Shown in pieces: positions 1 to 6,779 of a stretch of DNA of 20,583 nt. Origin of the DNA: a bacterium (GTDB taxonomy: Bacteria > Planctomycetota > Planctomycetia > Pirellulales > Pirellulaceae); NCBI GenBank assembly GCA_030432015.1, contig JAUIHJ010000032.1, positions 1 to 20,583 on the forward strand, read 5' to 3'. The position numbers and the translations under genes were made by a program. Below the pieces are notes generated by a model. It was given only the letters and a program-made list of their open reading frames with translations. It had not been told where the DNA came from and did no database searches. Position 1 is the stretch's first letter; every line of letters begins with the position of its first letter.

Positions 1-56
1 GTTGACCAGCTGTCACTCTTGCAATTGTACCAGTCCGCATTCTGACACGAGCATTC

Positions 57-65
57 TGATACAAT
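57..65 (+). promoter_or_regulatory. Candidate extended -10 promoter element upstream of the PQQ-like gene
   Basis: TGATACAAT reads as an extended -10 (TG-N-TACAAT, five of six bases matching TATAAT), about 75 bases before the chosen start at 140. No convincing -35 lies 16-18 bases upstream, which is tolerable only for an extended -10. It sits within the second copy of a short direct repeat, GCATTCTGA at 37-45 and 51-59. This is sequence resemblance only. Confidence 0.3.
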
Positions 66-139
66 AGCTGGCTTGGATGCCCACCTATGGCCGTCCCGGC
101 ACGATCGACACGCCCCCTACACCCCGCGGAGAAATCGCG

Positions 140-1315
140 ATGCATGCCATGAACTTGCGTTGGATTCTGACTTTGCGACCGGCGACTCGGGCCTTCGTGA
201 TTACTGGAATTGCTTCGTGTGCGTTGTTTGCATGGGGCTCACGCGGCGTGGCCGCCGATGCCCGTCATGACTGGGCACTGTACCGTGGCGATGCGCAGTC
301 GACTGGCGTCGCCCGAGGCAGCCTCCCTGATTCGCTCGAACTGCGTTGGAAGTTCAGTGTTCCCAAGGGCGCATTCGAAGGCACGGCCGCGATTGTTGAC
401 GGCGTTGTCTTTATTGGCGATCTGGACGGTGCGGTCTTTGCCATTTCGCTTGCAACGGGCGAAAAGCAATGGGAATACAAAGTTGACAGCGGCTTCATCG
501 CCGCTCCCGCCGTGCGTGACGGGATGGTGTACATCGGCGATTACGATGGTCGTTTTTACTGCCTTGATGCGAAGTCGGGGGCGCTGAAGTGGGGCTACGA
601 CACCAACGCGGAGATCGACGCGAGCGCCAATTTCTACCAAGGTAACGTCCTGGTCGGATCGCAAGACGCGACTCTGTATTGCCTGGACGGCAAGACGGGC
701 ACGTTGGTCTGGAAGCATCAGATCGAAGACCAGATTCGATGTACGCCGACCGTGGTCGAGGATCGTGTGTTTCTGGCTGGATGTGATGGCAAGCTGCACA
801 TTGTTGACCTGACGAACGGTAAGACCGTGGCCCAGGTTGAAATTGGCGCCCCGACCGGTGTGACACCAGCGGTCGTGGGTGATCGTGTTTTCTTCGGGAC
901 CGAGAATGGCGACTTTTTTGGTATCAACTGGCGGACAGCGAAAGTGGATTGGACCTTTCAGTCCAAAGTCGGCACCCAGCCGTATCGCAGTTCAGCGGCA
1001 GCGACGAAGGATCTGGTGACCGTCGGCGCTCGCAGCAAGCGGGTCTTTGGGTTGAACCCGAATTCGGGTGAACAGCTCTGGGAATTCGCGGCCAAGCAGC
1101 GGATTGATTCCTCGCCGGTCATTGTCGGCCAGCGGGTGTTTGTCGGCTCGGCCGACGGGCGTGTGTATGGGCTTGATGCCCAGGATGGCAGCAAGATTTG
1201 GGAGTACGAAGCGGGGGGCGGCTTCACGGGTTCACCTGCGGTCTCCGACGGATGCCTGGTGATTGCCAGTGACGATGGCGTCGTCTATTGTTTCAGCGAA
1301 AAGCACAAAACCTGA
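140..1315 (+). CDS. Exported PQQ-like (BamB-type) eight-bladed beta-propeller protein
   Basis: The 391-residue product has a signal-peptide-like N-terminus (charged start, hydrophobic run FVITGIASCALFAWG, then a VAADA region), followed by DWALYRGDAQSTG, a typical entry to PQQ-like propellers. About eight repeats follow, each of the form xxPAVxDGxVYxGxxDGxxYxLDxxTGxxxW, with the tryptophan docking residue kept in most; blades 4, 6 and 8 are degenerate. Eight blades match quinoprotein dehydrogenases and BamB, but the PQQ-ligand and calcium residues of true dehydrogenases are not evident and the chain is much shorter, so a structural or binding role is likelier than catalysis. The start at 140 is preferred over an in-frame upstream one at 77 because GGAGAA at 128-133 stands 6 bases before it and it opens directly onto the signal peptide. 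The stop is 17 bases before the radical SAM gene, so co-transcription is likely. The ligand or partner is unknown. Confidence 0.85.
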   Translation: MHAMNLRWILTLRPATRAFVITGIASCALFAWGSRGVAADARHDWALYRGDAQSTGVARGSLPDSLELRWKFSVPKGAFEGTAAIVDGVVFIGDLDGAVFAISLATGEKQWEYKVDSGFIAAPAVRDGMVYIGDYDGRFYCLDAKSGALKWGYDTNAEIDASANFYQGNVLVGSQDATLYCLDGKTGTLVWKHQIEDQIRCTPTVVEDRVFLAGCDGKLHIVDLTNGKTVAQVEIGAPTGVTPAVVGDRVFFGTENGDFFGINWRTAKVDWTFQSKVGTQPYRSSAAATKDLVTVGARSKRVFGLNPNSGEQLWEFAAKQRIDSSPVIVGQRVFVGSADGRVYGLDAQDGSKIWEYEAGGGFTGSPAVSDGCLVIASDDGVVYCFSEKHKT

Positions 1316-1332
1316 ACCGATGAGTTGTTCGC

Positions 1333-2640
1333 GTGGCTACTGATTCCACCAAGACCGAAGTTGGCAGTTACTTCATCTCGAATTATCCGCCGTTTTCGCA
1401 ATGGTCTCCCGAGCATGTCGGGGCGATCGAAGCGGCCCTGCAGGCGCCGCCGGCCGATGTCCCTTTGGGGCTCTATCTGCACATTCCGTTTTGCCGTAAA
1501 CGGTGCAAGTTTTGCTACTTCAAAGTCTTCACCGACAACAAGGCGTCCGACATTGAGATCTACGTGTCGGCCTTGTCGCGGGAAATTGAACTGGTCAGTC
1601 AGTTGCCGGTCATGGGCGACCGCCCGTTTCGTTTTGTCTATTTTGGCGGTGGGACGCCGTCGTTCTTGAGTCCCAAGCAATTGACGTCGCTGGTCGATCG
1701 GTTGCGGGCGAGCATCAATTGGGATCAAGCGGAAGAGGTGACGTTTGAATGCGAGCCGGGCACGCTTTCCGAGTCCAAGATCCACACGATTCGCGAGCTA
1801 GGCATCACTCGACTGAGTCTGGGGGTGGAGAATTTCAGCGACGAAGTGCTGCAGGAGAACGGCCGCGCTCATCTGTCTCCGGAGGTTTATCGCAGTTGGG
1901 AATGGATCCAGGCCGCCGATTTTCCCAATGTGAATATCGACCTGATTTCAGGGATGGTCGGCGAAACCTGGGAGAATTGGAAAGACAACATTCGGCGAAC
2001 CTTGGAGCTTGCCCCTGATAGCGTCACGATTTACCAGATGGAACTGCCGTTCAATACGGTGTATTCGAAGGACATTCTAGGCAACAAGATCGAGACCCCG
2101 GTCGCCGATTGGCCGACGAAACGAGACTGGGTTAATTATGCCTTCGACGAAATGGCCGCCGCCGGCTATCACGTTTCCAGCGCGTATACCATGGTCAAAG
2201 ATCCGGACAAGGTGAACTTCAGTTACCGTGATAACCTTTGGATGGGATCGGACCTGCTGGCGACCGGCATTGCCAGTTTCGGACACGCGTCGGGGGTCCA
2301 TTATCAAAATCTGCCCGAATGGAAGGACTACATCGGGTCGCTTCTGGATGAGAATAAGCTGCCGCTTGGCCGGGCCCTGGTGCCGACCAAGCATCAATCG
2401 CTGGTTCGGGAATTGATTCTTCAACTGAAGCGCGGGTATTTGGAAGGGGCTTACTTTCGGAAAAAGTTCGGCGTCGAAATTTTCGAGCAATGGCACGATG
2501 CTTGGCAGGCACATGCGGATGATGGCATGCTGACGCTGACCGACGACCGTGTCACGCTGACGCGGAAAGGCCTGTTGCATGCGGACGGTCTGTTGCCAGC
2601 GTTCTTCGAGCCGGAGTACCGGGGGGTGCGTTATACATGA
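1333..2640 (+). CDS. HemN/HemW-family radical SAM protein, divergent
   Basis: The 435-residue protein begins with GTG. No nearby ATG is in frame, and homology-like sequence starts soon after. The radical SAM cluster motif is HIPFCRKRCKFCYFK, with C54, C58 and C61 in CxxxCxxC spacing; FGGGTPS (104-110) is the SAM-contacting glycine motif, followed by FECEPGT (138-144) and DLISG (203-207), all in HemN-family positions. A HemN_C-like winged-helix end (about 350-425, ending LTRKGLLHADGLL) is present. It lacks the extra cysteine HemN has two residues after the third cluster cysteine (F63 here), and the HNxxYW motif of the heme chaperone HemW is replaced by YRDNLW (298-303). It therefore resembles the HutW/ChuW-like branch more than coproporphyrinogen oxidase. 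Its stop overlaps the next start as ATGA, which implies coupled translation with the lipoyl protein. The substrate is unknown; annotation as hemN or hemW would be unsafe. Confidence 0.87.
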   Translation: MATDSTKTEVGSYFISNYPPFSQWSPEHVGAIEAALQAPPADVPLGLYLHIPFCRKRCKFCYFKVFTDNKASDIEIYVSALSREIELVSQLPVMGDRPFRFVYFGGGTPSFLSPKQLTSLVDRLRASINWDQAEEVTFECEPGTLSESKIHTIRELGITRLSLGVENFSDEVLQENGRAHLSPEVYRSWEWIQAADFPNVNIDLISGMVGETWENWKDNIRRTLELAPDSVTIYQMELPFNTVYSKDILGNKIETPVADWPTKRDWVNYAFDEMAAAGYHVSSAYTMVKDPDKVNFSYRDNLWMGSDLLATGIASFGHASGVHYQNLPEWKDYIGSLLDENKLPLGRALVPTKHQSLVRELILQLKRGYLEGAYFRKKFGVEIFEQWHDAWQAHADDGMLTLTDDRVTLTRKGLLHADGLLPAFFEPEYRGVRYT

Positions 2641-3161
2641 GTGAACCGTTGGTTTTTATGATGGGCGAGTTCGAAGCCCTGTTTCCAACGGATCGCAAGT
2701 ATGTCACCAACCACATGTGGGCGATCGAAACGGATCGGGCGGTTGCAGCCAATGGCGGCGTTGACGCCGCCCCGGCAGCGGATGCGAGCATCACAAACGG
2801 GGGGGCGACCCACCGGTTCGGATTTACGGCCTATGCTGTCCGCTTGTTGCAAGATGTCTATTTTCTGGAGTGGACGGTCGAAGCGGGCGATCGCTTGCAG
2901 CATCGGCAGGAAATGGGCGCGATTGAAAGTAAGAAGGCTGAGAGTGCCCTGTACGCGCCGACCTCCGGACGCTTGGCGCGATTTAACGACGCGTTGCTAA
3001 CCGACCCCTCAACGATTAATGTCGATAAGTATGGCGATGGCTGGCTGTTCGAACTGGAAACAGAGACCGACGATTTGATGTCGCCTGAGCAGTACCTCGA
3101 ACACCTCGCCGCGGTCTGGGAAGTTACCCAGCGGACCATCAAAGGACAATTGAACGAATAA
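2637..3161 (+). CDS. GcvH-like lipoyl-carrier protein
   Basis: This 174-residue cytoplasmic protein has the fold signature of glycine-cleavage H protein. TNHMW (24-28) corresponds to the DHEW start of GcvH, FGFTAYAVRLLQDV (61-74) to its GITDYAQxxLGD segment, and GAIESKKAESALYAPTSG (94-111) to the lipoylation hairpin, with K100 aligning to the modified lysine. The end, NDALLTDPSTINVDKYGDGW, is nearly canonical. A low-complexity, Ala/Gly-rich insert of about 20 residues (36-58) and a C-terminal helix (148-172) make it longer than the usual 125-130 residues. No gcvP or gcvT is nearby; instead it lies between a radical SAM enzyme (4-base overlap) and a ferredoxin (6-base gap). A lipoyl arm carrying electrons, sulfur or a one-carbon group within that set is inferred. 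GcvH-like lipoate-binding proteins with non-glycine roles are known from sulfur-oxidising sHdr systems, though no Hdr genes are seen here. Confidence 0.85.
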   Translation: MSEPLVFMMGEFEALFPTDRKYVTNHMWAIETDRAVAANGGVDAAPAADASITNGGATHRFGFTAYAVRLLQDVYFLEWTVEAGDRLQHRQEMGAIESKKAESALYAPTSGRLARFNDALLTDPSTINVDKYGDGWLFELETETDDLMSPEQYLEHLAAVWEVTQRTIKGQLNE

Positions 3162-3167
3162 CCCATC

Positions 3168-4382
3168 ATGGCCAATCGCATCGCAGTTGTCGTCTCGCAG
3201 GGACAAAGCCAGAATCCGGCCAAGCGCGGACTGGAAGAAGATATCATCGCGGCCCTCTTGATGGAGTCGGGAATCGACGTCACCGTGATTCCGCACCTGT
3301 ACGACCTCAAGGCTGACGGCACCGGGATGTTGGCACTCGATGGCATCAAGGGCAACGTGATCGTCCTGTCCTGGCTGTACGAGCGAGCTGCGCGGTGGGT
3401 CCTGGATCGCAATGGAATTCGGGGCGCCGAGGGGCAGACCCTGATTCGCATGGCGGACGACGATGAGGACGAAGATGAAGAAGAAGAGTTGGACGACGGC
3501 AAGCCCCGCGTGATTGATCACCGTCCGGTTCCCAAACGCCGTATTTACTGCGTCGATTTACGGGTGCACAACAAGGCGCAGCCATACGTCGACGAAATCA
3601 AACGGATTGCCGAGGAGAACCAGCAGAAGCTGGTGCAGTTGGGCGATTGGATTCAAGGCGACCCTTCGCCAGCCGCGATGCAGCGATTCCAACAGCCGAC
3701 CAATGACACGGCACTCGGCGGCGGCAGCTTGCCGATCGTTTCGGCGTCCCCGTCATCCGCTGCGGCAGAGGTGCCCGCGAATGGGACGCTCGCAGACGGC
3801 CAGCCCGCGGCCGGTGACCCCAATCCCGGAAAATCCGATCCCGGCAATGGGGCTGCGGAGGGGCCGACTCCGGCTCGACCGGTCGGCGACGCCTTTGTGG
3901 CCGATGTCGTGAGAATTGAGGAGGACGGTACCCGCCGCTGGTATCCGGTGATTGACTTCAGCCGTTGCACGAACTGCATGGAGTGCATCGATTTCTGCCT
4001 CTTCGGCGTCTACGGGGTGGATGGCGCTGAGACCATTTTGGTCGAGCAGCCGGACAACTGCCGCAAAGGGTGTCCCGCCTGCAGTCGTGTCTGTCCGGAA
4101 AACGCCATTATATTTCCGCAGCATAAGACGCCCGCCATTGCCGGGTCGCCGGTCACCGTGGGCGGCTTGAAGATCGACCTGTCACGGCTCTTTGGAGCCC
4201 CGGAGGATGGGAAGTCTGCCGTGGAAATCGCGGCCCTTGAACGCGACGAGCAGTTGATGATCGCTGGCCGTGAGACGGTCGGCATGAGCGTCGGAATTCG
4301 CAAGCGGCAGTCCGATCAACCGGCCGAACCAAAGGACGATCTGGACGATCTGATCGACGCCCTCGACGATTTGGATCTCTAG
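3168..4382 (+). CDS. Two-cluster 4Fe-4S ferredoxin-type protein with N-terminal Rossmann-like domain
   Basis: The 404-residue product has four visible parts. Residues 1-90 form an alpha/beta domain opening MANRIAVVVSQGQS, with a hydrophobic strand NVIVLSWLYE (63-72). Residues 97-110 are a run of Asp/Glu. Residues 170-245 are a Pro/Ala/Gly linker. Residues 255-320 carry two iron-sulfur motifs, C267xxC270xxC273xxxC277 and C298xxxC302xxC305xxxC309P. The second has one residue more than the standard spacing between its first two cysteines, and the first lacks the usual proline after its last cysteine. The C-terminus is again acidic (DDLDDLIDALDDLDL). No signal peptide or membrane segment is seen, so it should be cytoplasmic. 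It follows the lipoyl-protein gene by 6 bases and ends the operon. An electron-transfer role for the radical SAM enzyme or the lipoyl arm is inferred from this position. I do not recognise the N-terminal domain. Confidence 0.83.
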   Translation: MANRIAVVVSQGQSQNPAKRGLEEDIIAALLMESGIDVTVIPHLYDLKADGTGMLALDGIKGNVIVLSWLYERAARWVLDRNGIRGAEGQTLIRMADDDEDEDEEEELDDGKPRVIDHRPVPKRRIYCVDLRVHNKAQPYVDEIKRIAEENQQKLVQLGDWIQGDPSPAAMQRFQQPTNDTALGGGSLPIVSASPSSAAAEVPANGTLADGQPAAGDPNPGKSDPGNGAAEGPTPARPVGDAFVADVVRIEEDGTRRWYPVIDFSRCTNCMECIDFCLFGVYGVDGAETILVEQPDNCRKGCPACSRVCPENAIIFPQHKTPAIAGSPVTVGGLKIDLSRLFGAPEDGKSAVEIAALERDEQLMIAGRETVGMSVGIRKRQSDQPAEPKDDLDDLIDALDDLDL

Positions 4383-4386
4383 TGCC

Positions 4387-4406
4387 TTGGTCAATCGCTT
4401 GACCAA
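4387..4406. terminator. Perfect 8-bp hairpin between convergent genes
   Basis: TTGGTCAA-TCGC-TTGACCAA is an 8-bp perfect stem with a four-base loop, starting 5 bases after the ferredoxin stop and lying 20 bases past the stop of the cysteine-rich gene on the other strand. It is symmetrical, so it could end both transcripts. No long T-tract follows on either strand, although the plus strand continues through a GCCCGCGGGC palindrome (4416-4425) into TTATTTGTATTT. Terminator function is inferred from position. Confidence 0.45.
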
Positions 4407-4425
4407 CGCGCTCTTGCCCGCGGGC

Positions 4426-4797
4426 TTATTTGTATTTCACCGGCGGTAATCGGCTGGGGACGCATTGCCAGTTCTTGTCGCTCGGGCAACAGACCGGCGG
4501 CAGGCGTTTGGGACAATAGTCGTCGCAACAAAACGCCTTCAGCGGATAGGCACACGGTGCGGGCTTGGGACAGTAATCCGGGCACTCGAAGCAGGTGACG
4601 CCGGTCGCACACGGTTTCGGTTTGCGCACGTAATCGTCGCAGCAGCGCTTTCCAACGCAGTCGGGCCAGTAGTTCTTGAGGCCCAGCAGGGACGAATGCG
4701 GACCGCCAGCCCATCCCACGGATGCCCCCGCGCAGGTGAACATCATCGTTGCGATCAGCGCGACGAGGGGGGTGATCGAACGTTGCTTGAATTTCAT
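4426..4797 (-). CDS. Small secreted cysteine-rich protein with CDDYCPK repeats
   Basis: The 123-residue product has a clear Sec signal (KQR, then ITPLVALIATMMFTCAGASVGWA, probable cleavage after the WAGG region). The mature part of about 93 residues holds 14 cysteines. It is organised as degenerate repeats of C-C-D-D-Y-x-x-K-x-x-P: CCDDYVRKPKP, CPDYCPKPAP and CCDDYCPKRLPP, with proline and lysine enriched. Such proteins recur in planctomycete genomes, but I know of no assigned function. Even cysteine spacing suggests disulfide bonding or metal binding in the periplasm or on the surface. It lies 39 bases downstream of the outer-membrane factor gene on the same strand, so the two are probably co-transcribed. 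No clear ribosome-binding site is seen; the start is fixed by the signal peptide. Confidence 0.78.
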   Translation of the reverse strand: MKFKQRSITPLVALIATMMFTCAGASVGWAGGPHSSLLGLKNYWPDCVGKRCCDDYVRKPKPCATGVTCFECPDYCPKPAPCAYPLKAFCCDDYCPKRLPPVCCPSDKNWQCVPSRLPPVKYK

Positions 4798-4836
4798 GGC
4801 GGACTCGGCTTTTTGCAGTGGTTCGAAGTGAAGTCT

Positions 4837-6411
4837 TTACGGCATTTCCGGCGCCACCAACTCGCCCGCCCCGTCGGTCGCGTCAACCATGGGTGGCATG
4901 GCGGCATCAATCGGTTCCGCCTCGACGGGGAATTCGTCATACGGCTGCAGGCGAATCTGCCAACCCCCGCCCAGGGATTTATAGACCTTGATCAGGCTGA
5001 TGGCGACATCCGCCTCGGCGGCGACCAGTTCATCCTGTTGTGTCACCAGCGTGCTTTGGAGATTGAAGACTCGATTGAAGTCGACGTCACCTTCGCGGTA
5101 TTGAGCCAAGGCAAGCTCGACGGAACGCTTTGTGGAGGCGACACCACGGGCGAGTACTTTTACCTGATTCTGCGACTGCAGAAAGGAGACGATGGCGTCT
5201 TCGGTCTCGGCGTTGGCGCTGAGCACGGTGTGCTGATAGAGGACCGCGAGTTCCTGGAACCGCGCGTCCTGGGCGAGAACATTATTTCGAATGCGGCCAT
5301 AGTTCAAGATGTTCCAGTTGAACGAAGGGCCAACCGTTCCACCGAATGCGGCCGAACTCAATAGATCAGAGAAATCCTGTGCCTGCCAGTTCATCGTCCC
5401 GTTGATGGCAAACGTGGGGAACAGTTCAGCGGTCGCCACGCCAATTTGCGCACTCTGCGCGGCGACCTGCCGTTCGGCTCGCCGCACATCGGGGCGCCGA
5501 CGCAACAGGTCCGCCGGGATACCGACAACCACGTCCGAAGGGGACTTCGGAATGTGGCCGGCTCCGAGTTCCTGCCGCAGGTCATGCGGTGGTACGCCCA
5601 GCAGCACACAGAGACGGTTGTTTGCCAGGCGCAATCCCTTCTCAAACAAGGGAATCAGGGCCTCGGTTTGCGCCAGGTTCGAATCTGCCTGCGTCACATC
5701 CAGTTCGCTAACGGCACCGTTTTCGAAGCGAGACTTGGCGATGCCGTAGCTGCCCTCTTGATTGCGAACGTTTTCACGGGCATACACCAGACGCTGCTCG
5801 AAGGCCCGCATTTCCGTGTAGGCGGCCGCGGTTTCCGCCAGGAGGCAGACAAGCACATCGTCGTAGTCCTCGACCGACGCATCGAGCCTCGCATCGGCAC
5901 TCTCGAGGTTGCGGCGAATGCGGCCCCAGACGTCGAGCTCCCAACTGGCGGTAAAGCCTGTTGTCCAATTGTCAAAGTTCCTGAAGGGTAAGACCGGGAT
6001 GCCGATTGCATTGCCGGCGTTGCTGAGCTGAACTCGTTGGTATTGGCCGACTGCCTGTTGCGATTGTGGCATTAGCAGGCCAGCCGCAACGGCACGTTGC
6101 GCCTGCGCTTGCAAGACGCGCATGCTCGCAGCACGTAAGGTGAGGTTGTCATTGAACGAGCGTCGCATGAGGTCATCGAGCGCTGGATCCCCAAAGGCGT
6201 TCCACCATGCGCTATCGTCCACGTAATGCGCATCACTGATGACACGGGGATCGTTCACATCGATCCAATGTTCGGCAATGGGAGCCGCGGGTTTGGCATA
6301 ATTCGGCCCGACCTTGAATTGATTATGGGCCCAACCATGAAACTCCGCACAACCGCCCAGCAGAAGGCAGCCAAGCATGAAGCAAGATCGAGCCAGGTAG
6401 GTTCTGAGCAT
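4837..6411 (-). CDS. NodT-family outer-membrane efflux lipoprotein (TolC-like)
   Basis: The 524-residue protein starts with a lipoprotein signal whose lipobox is LGGC (C21). The family entry VGPNYAKPAAP follows at residues 33-43, and then WWNAFGDPALDDLM, the conserved start of RND-type outer-membrane factors. The body shows two outer-membrane-efflux repeats with long helices: one includes WELDVWGRIRR, and the linker LGVPPHDLRQEL leads to IPADLLRRRPDVRRAERQVA, a hallmark of the NodT group. The product should form a trimeric channel through outer membrane and periplasm for a tripartite pump. Length is normal apart from a C-terminal acidic/proline tail (about 490-524). No membrane-fusion protein or RND transporter is encoded nearby, so the pump partner must lie elsewhere. 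GGGA six bases before the start is a weak ribosome-binding site. Confidence 0.93.
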   Translation of the reverse strand: MLRTYLARSCFMLGCLLLGGCAEFHGWAHNQFKVGPNYAKPAAPIAEHWIDVNDPRVISDAHYVDDSAWWNAFGDPALDDLMRRSFNDNLTLRAASMRVLQAQAQRAVAAGLLMPQSQQAVGQYQRVQLSNAGNAIGIPVLPFRNFDNWTTGFTASWELDVWGRIRRNLESADARLDASVEDYDDVLVCLLAETAAAYTEMRAFEQRLVYARENVRNQEGSYGIAKSRFENGAVSELDVTQADSNLAQTEALIPLFEKGLRLANNRLCVLLGVPPHDLRQELGAGHIPKSPSDVVVGIPADLLRRRPDVRRAERQVAAQSAQIGVATAELFPTFAINGTMNWQAQDFSDLLSSAAFGGTVGPSFNWNILNYGRIRNNVLAQDARFQELAVLYQHTVLSANAETEDAIVSFLQSQNQVKVLARGVASTKRSVELALAQYREGDVDFNRVFNLQSTLVTQQDELVAAEADVAISLIKVYKSLGGGWQIRLQPYDEFPVEAEPIDAAMPPMVDATDGAGELVAPEMP

Positions 6412-6779
6412 GATATTCCCATGTCGCTGTGGCGACTCTTGACCCAGCTTGTCTCGCTGGATTTCGCAGAAGATCGGCTACATGCGGATTCTCCCATACG
6501 TTCAGAGCCATCGACAAAATCGGCACAACGCGTTGCGGAAAACCGCGTCACGCCGGACGTTCCCGATAACACCTAAAAGTGTCACGAGACGACGAGCCGT
6601 TACAATCGTTACAGAGTCCCAAGGAAGCGGCCCCAATCGGGAGGGTGCCGTCAGCCGCGCAGGTTGGGAATCGGTCCGACAACTTCCTGAGTGCTTCTGC
6701 CGGACGGTAGATCGCCATGCTCCACACGCTGCCGGACGGCAGCGATGGGCAAAATGCCAAAGTTTTCAACAGGCGTGCC
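6412..6779. other. 368-base intergenic region between two minus-strand genes
   Basis: This holds the 5' flank of the efflux lipoprotein gene and the 3' flank of the NHL gene. Open frames here have no signal peptide, repeat or recognisable motif, and I call none. Two small structures are visible: a direct repeat CGTTACA at 6598-6604 and 6607-6613 (9-base period), and a GC hairpin at 6727-6744. No convincing sigma-70 promoter was found upstream of 6411. Confidence 0.5.
6727..6744 (-). terminator. GC-rich hairpin downstream of the NHL gene
   Basis: CGCTGCCG and CGGCAGCG form a near-perfect inverted repeat (at least a 7-bp stem with a four-base GGAC loop) about 36 bases past the NHL stop. No T-run follows on the minus strand, so intrinsic termination is doubtful. 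The half-sequence CTGCCGGACGG also occurs just beside it near 6697-6708 without the second arm. Confidence 0.25.

Noticed and set aside
2..30. TTGACC (2-7) as a -35 box with a -10 at 25-30
   Set aside because: TTGTAC matches TATAAT at only two positions.
1333..2640. Naming the radical SAM gene hemN or hemW
   Set aside because: The HemN-specific extra cysteine and the HemW HNxxYW motif are both missing, so the symbol would mislead.
4465..5364. Plus-strand open frame of about 300 codons antisense to the efflux lipoprotein gene
   Set aside because: It has no recognisable motif and lies opposite a gene with lipobox and NodT signatures. Long antisense frames are expected in GC-rich coding DNA.
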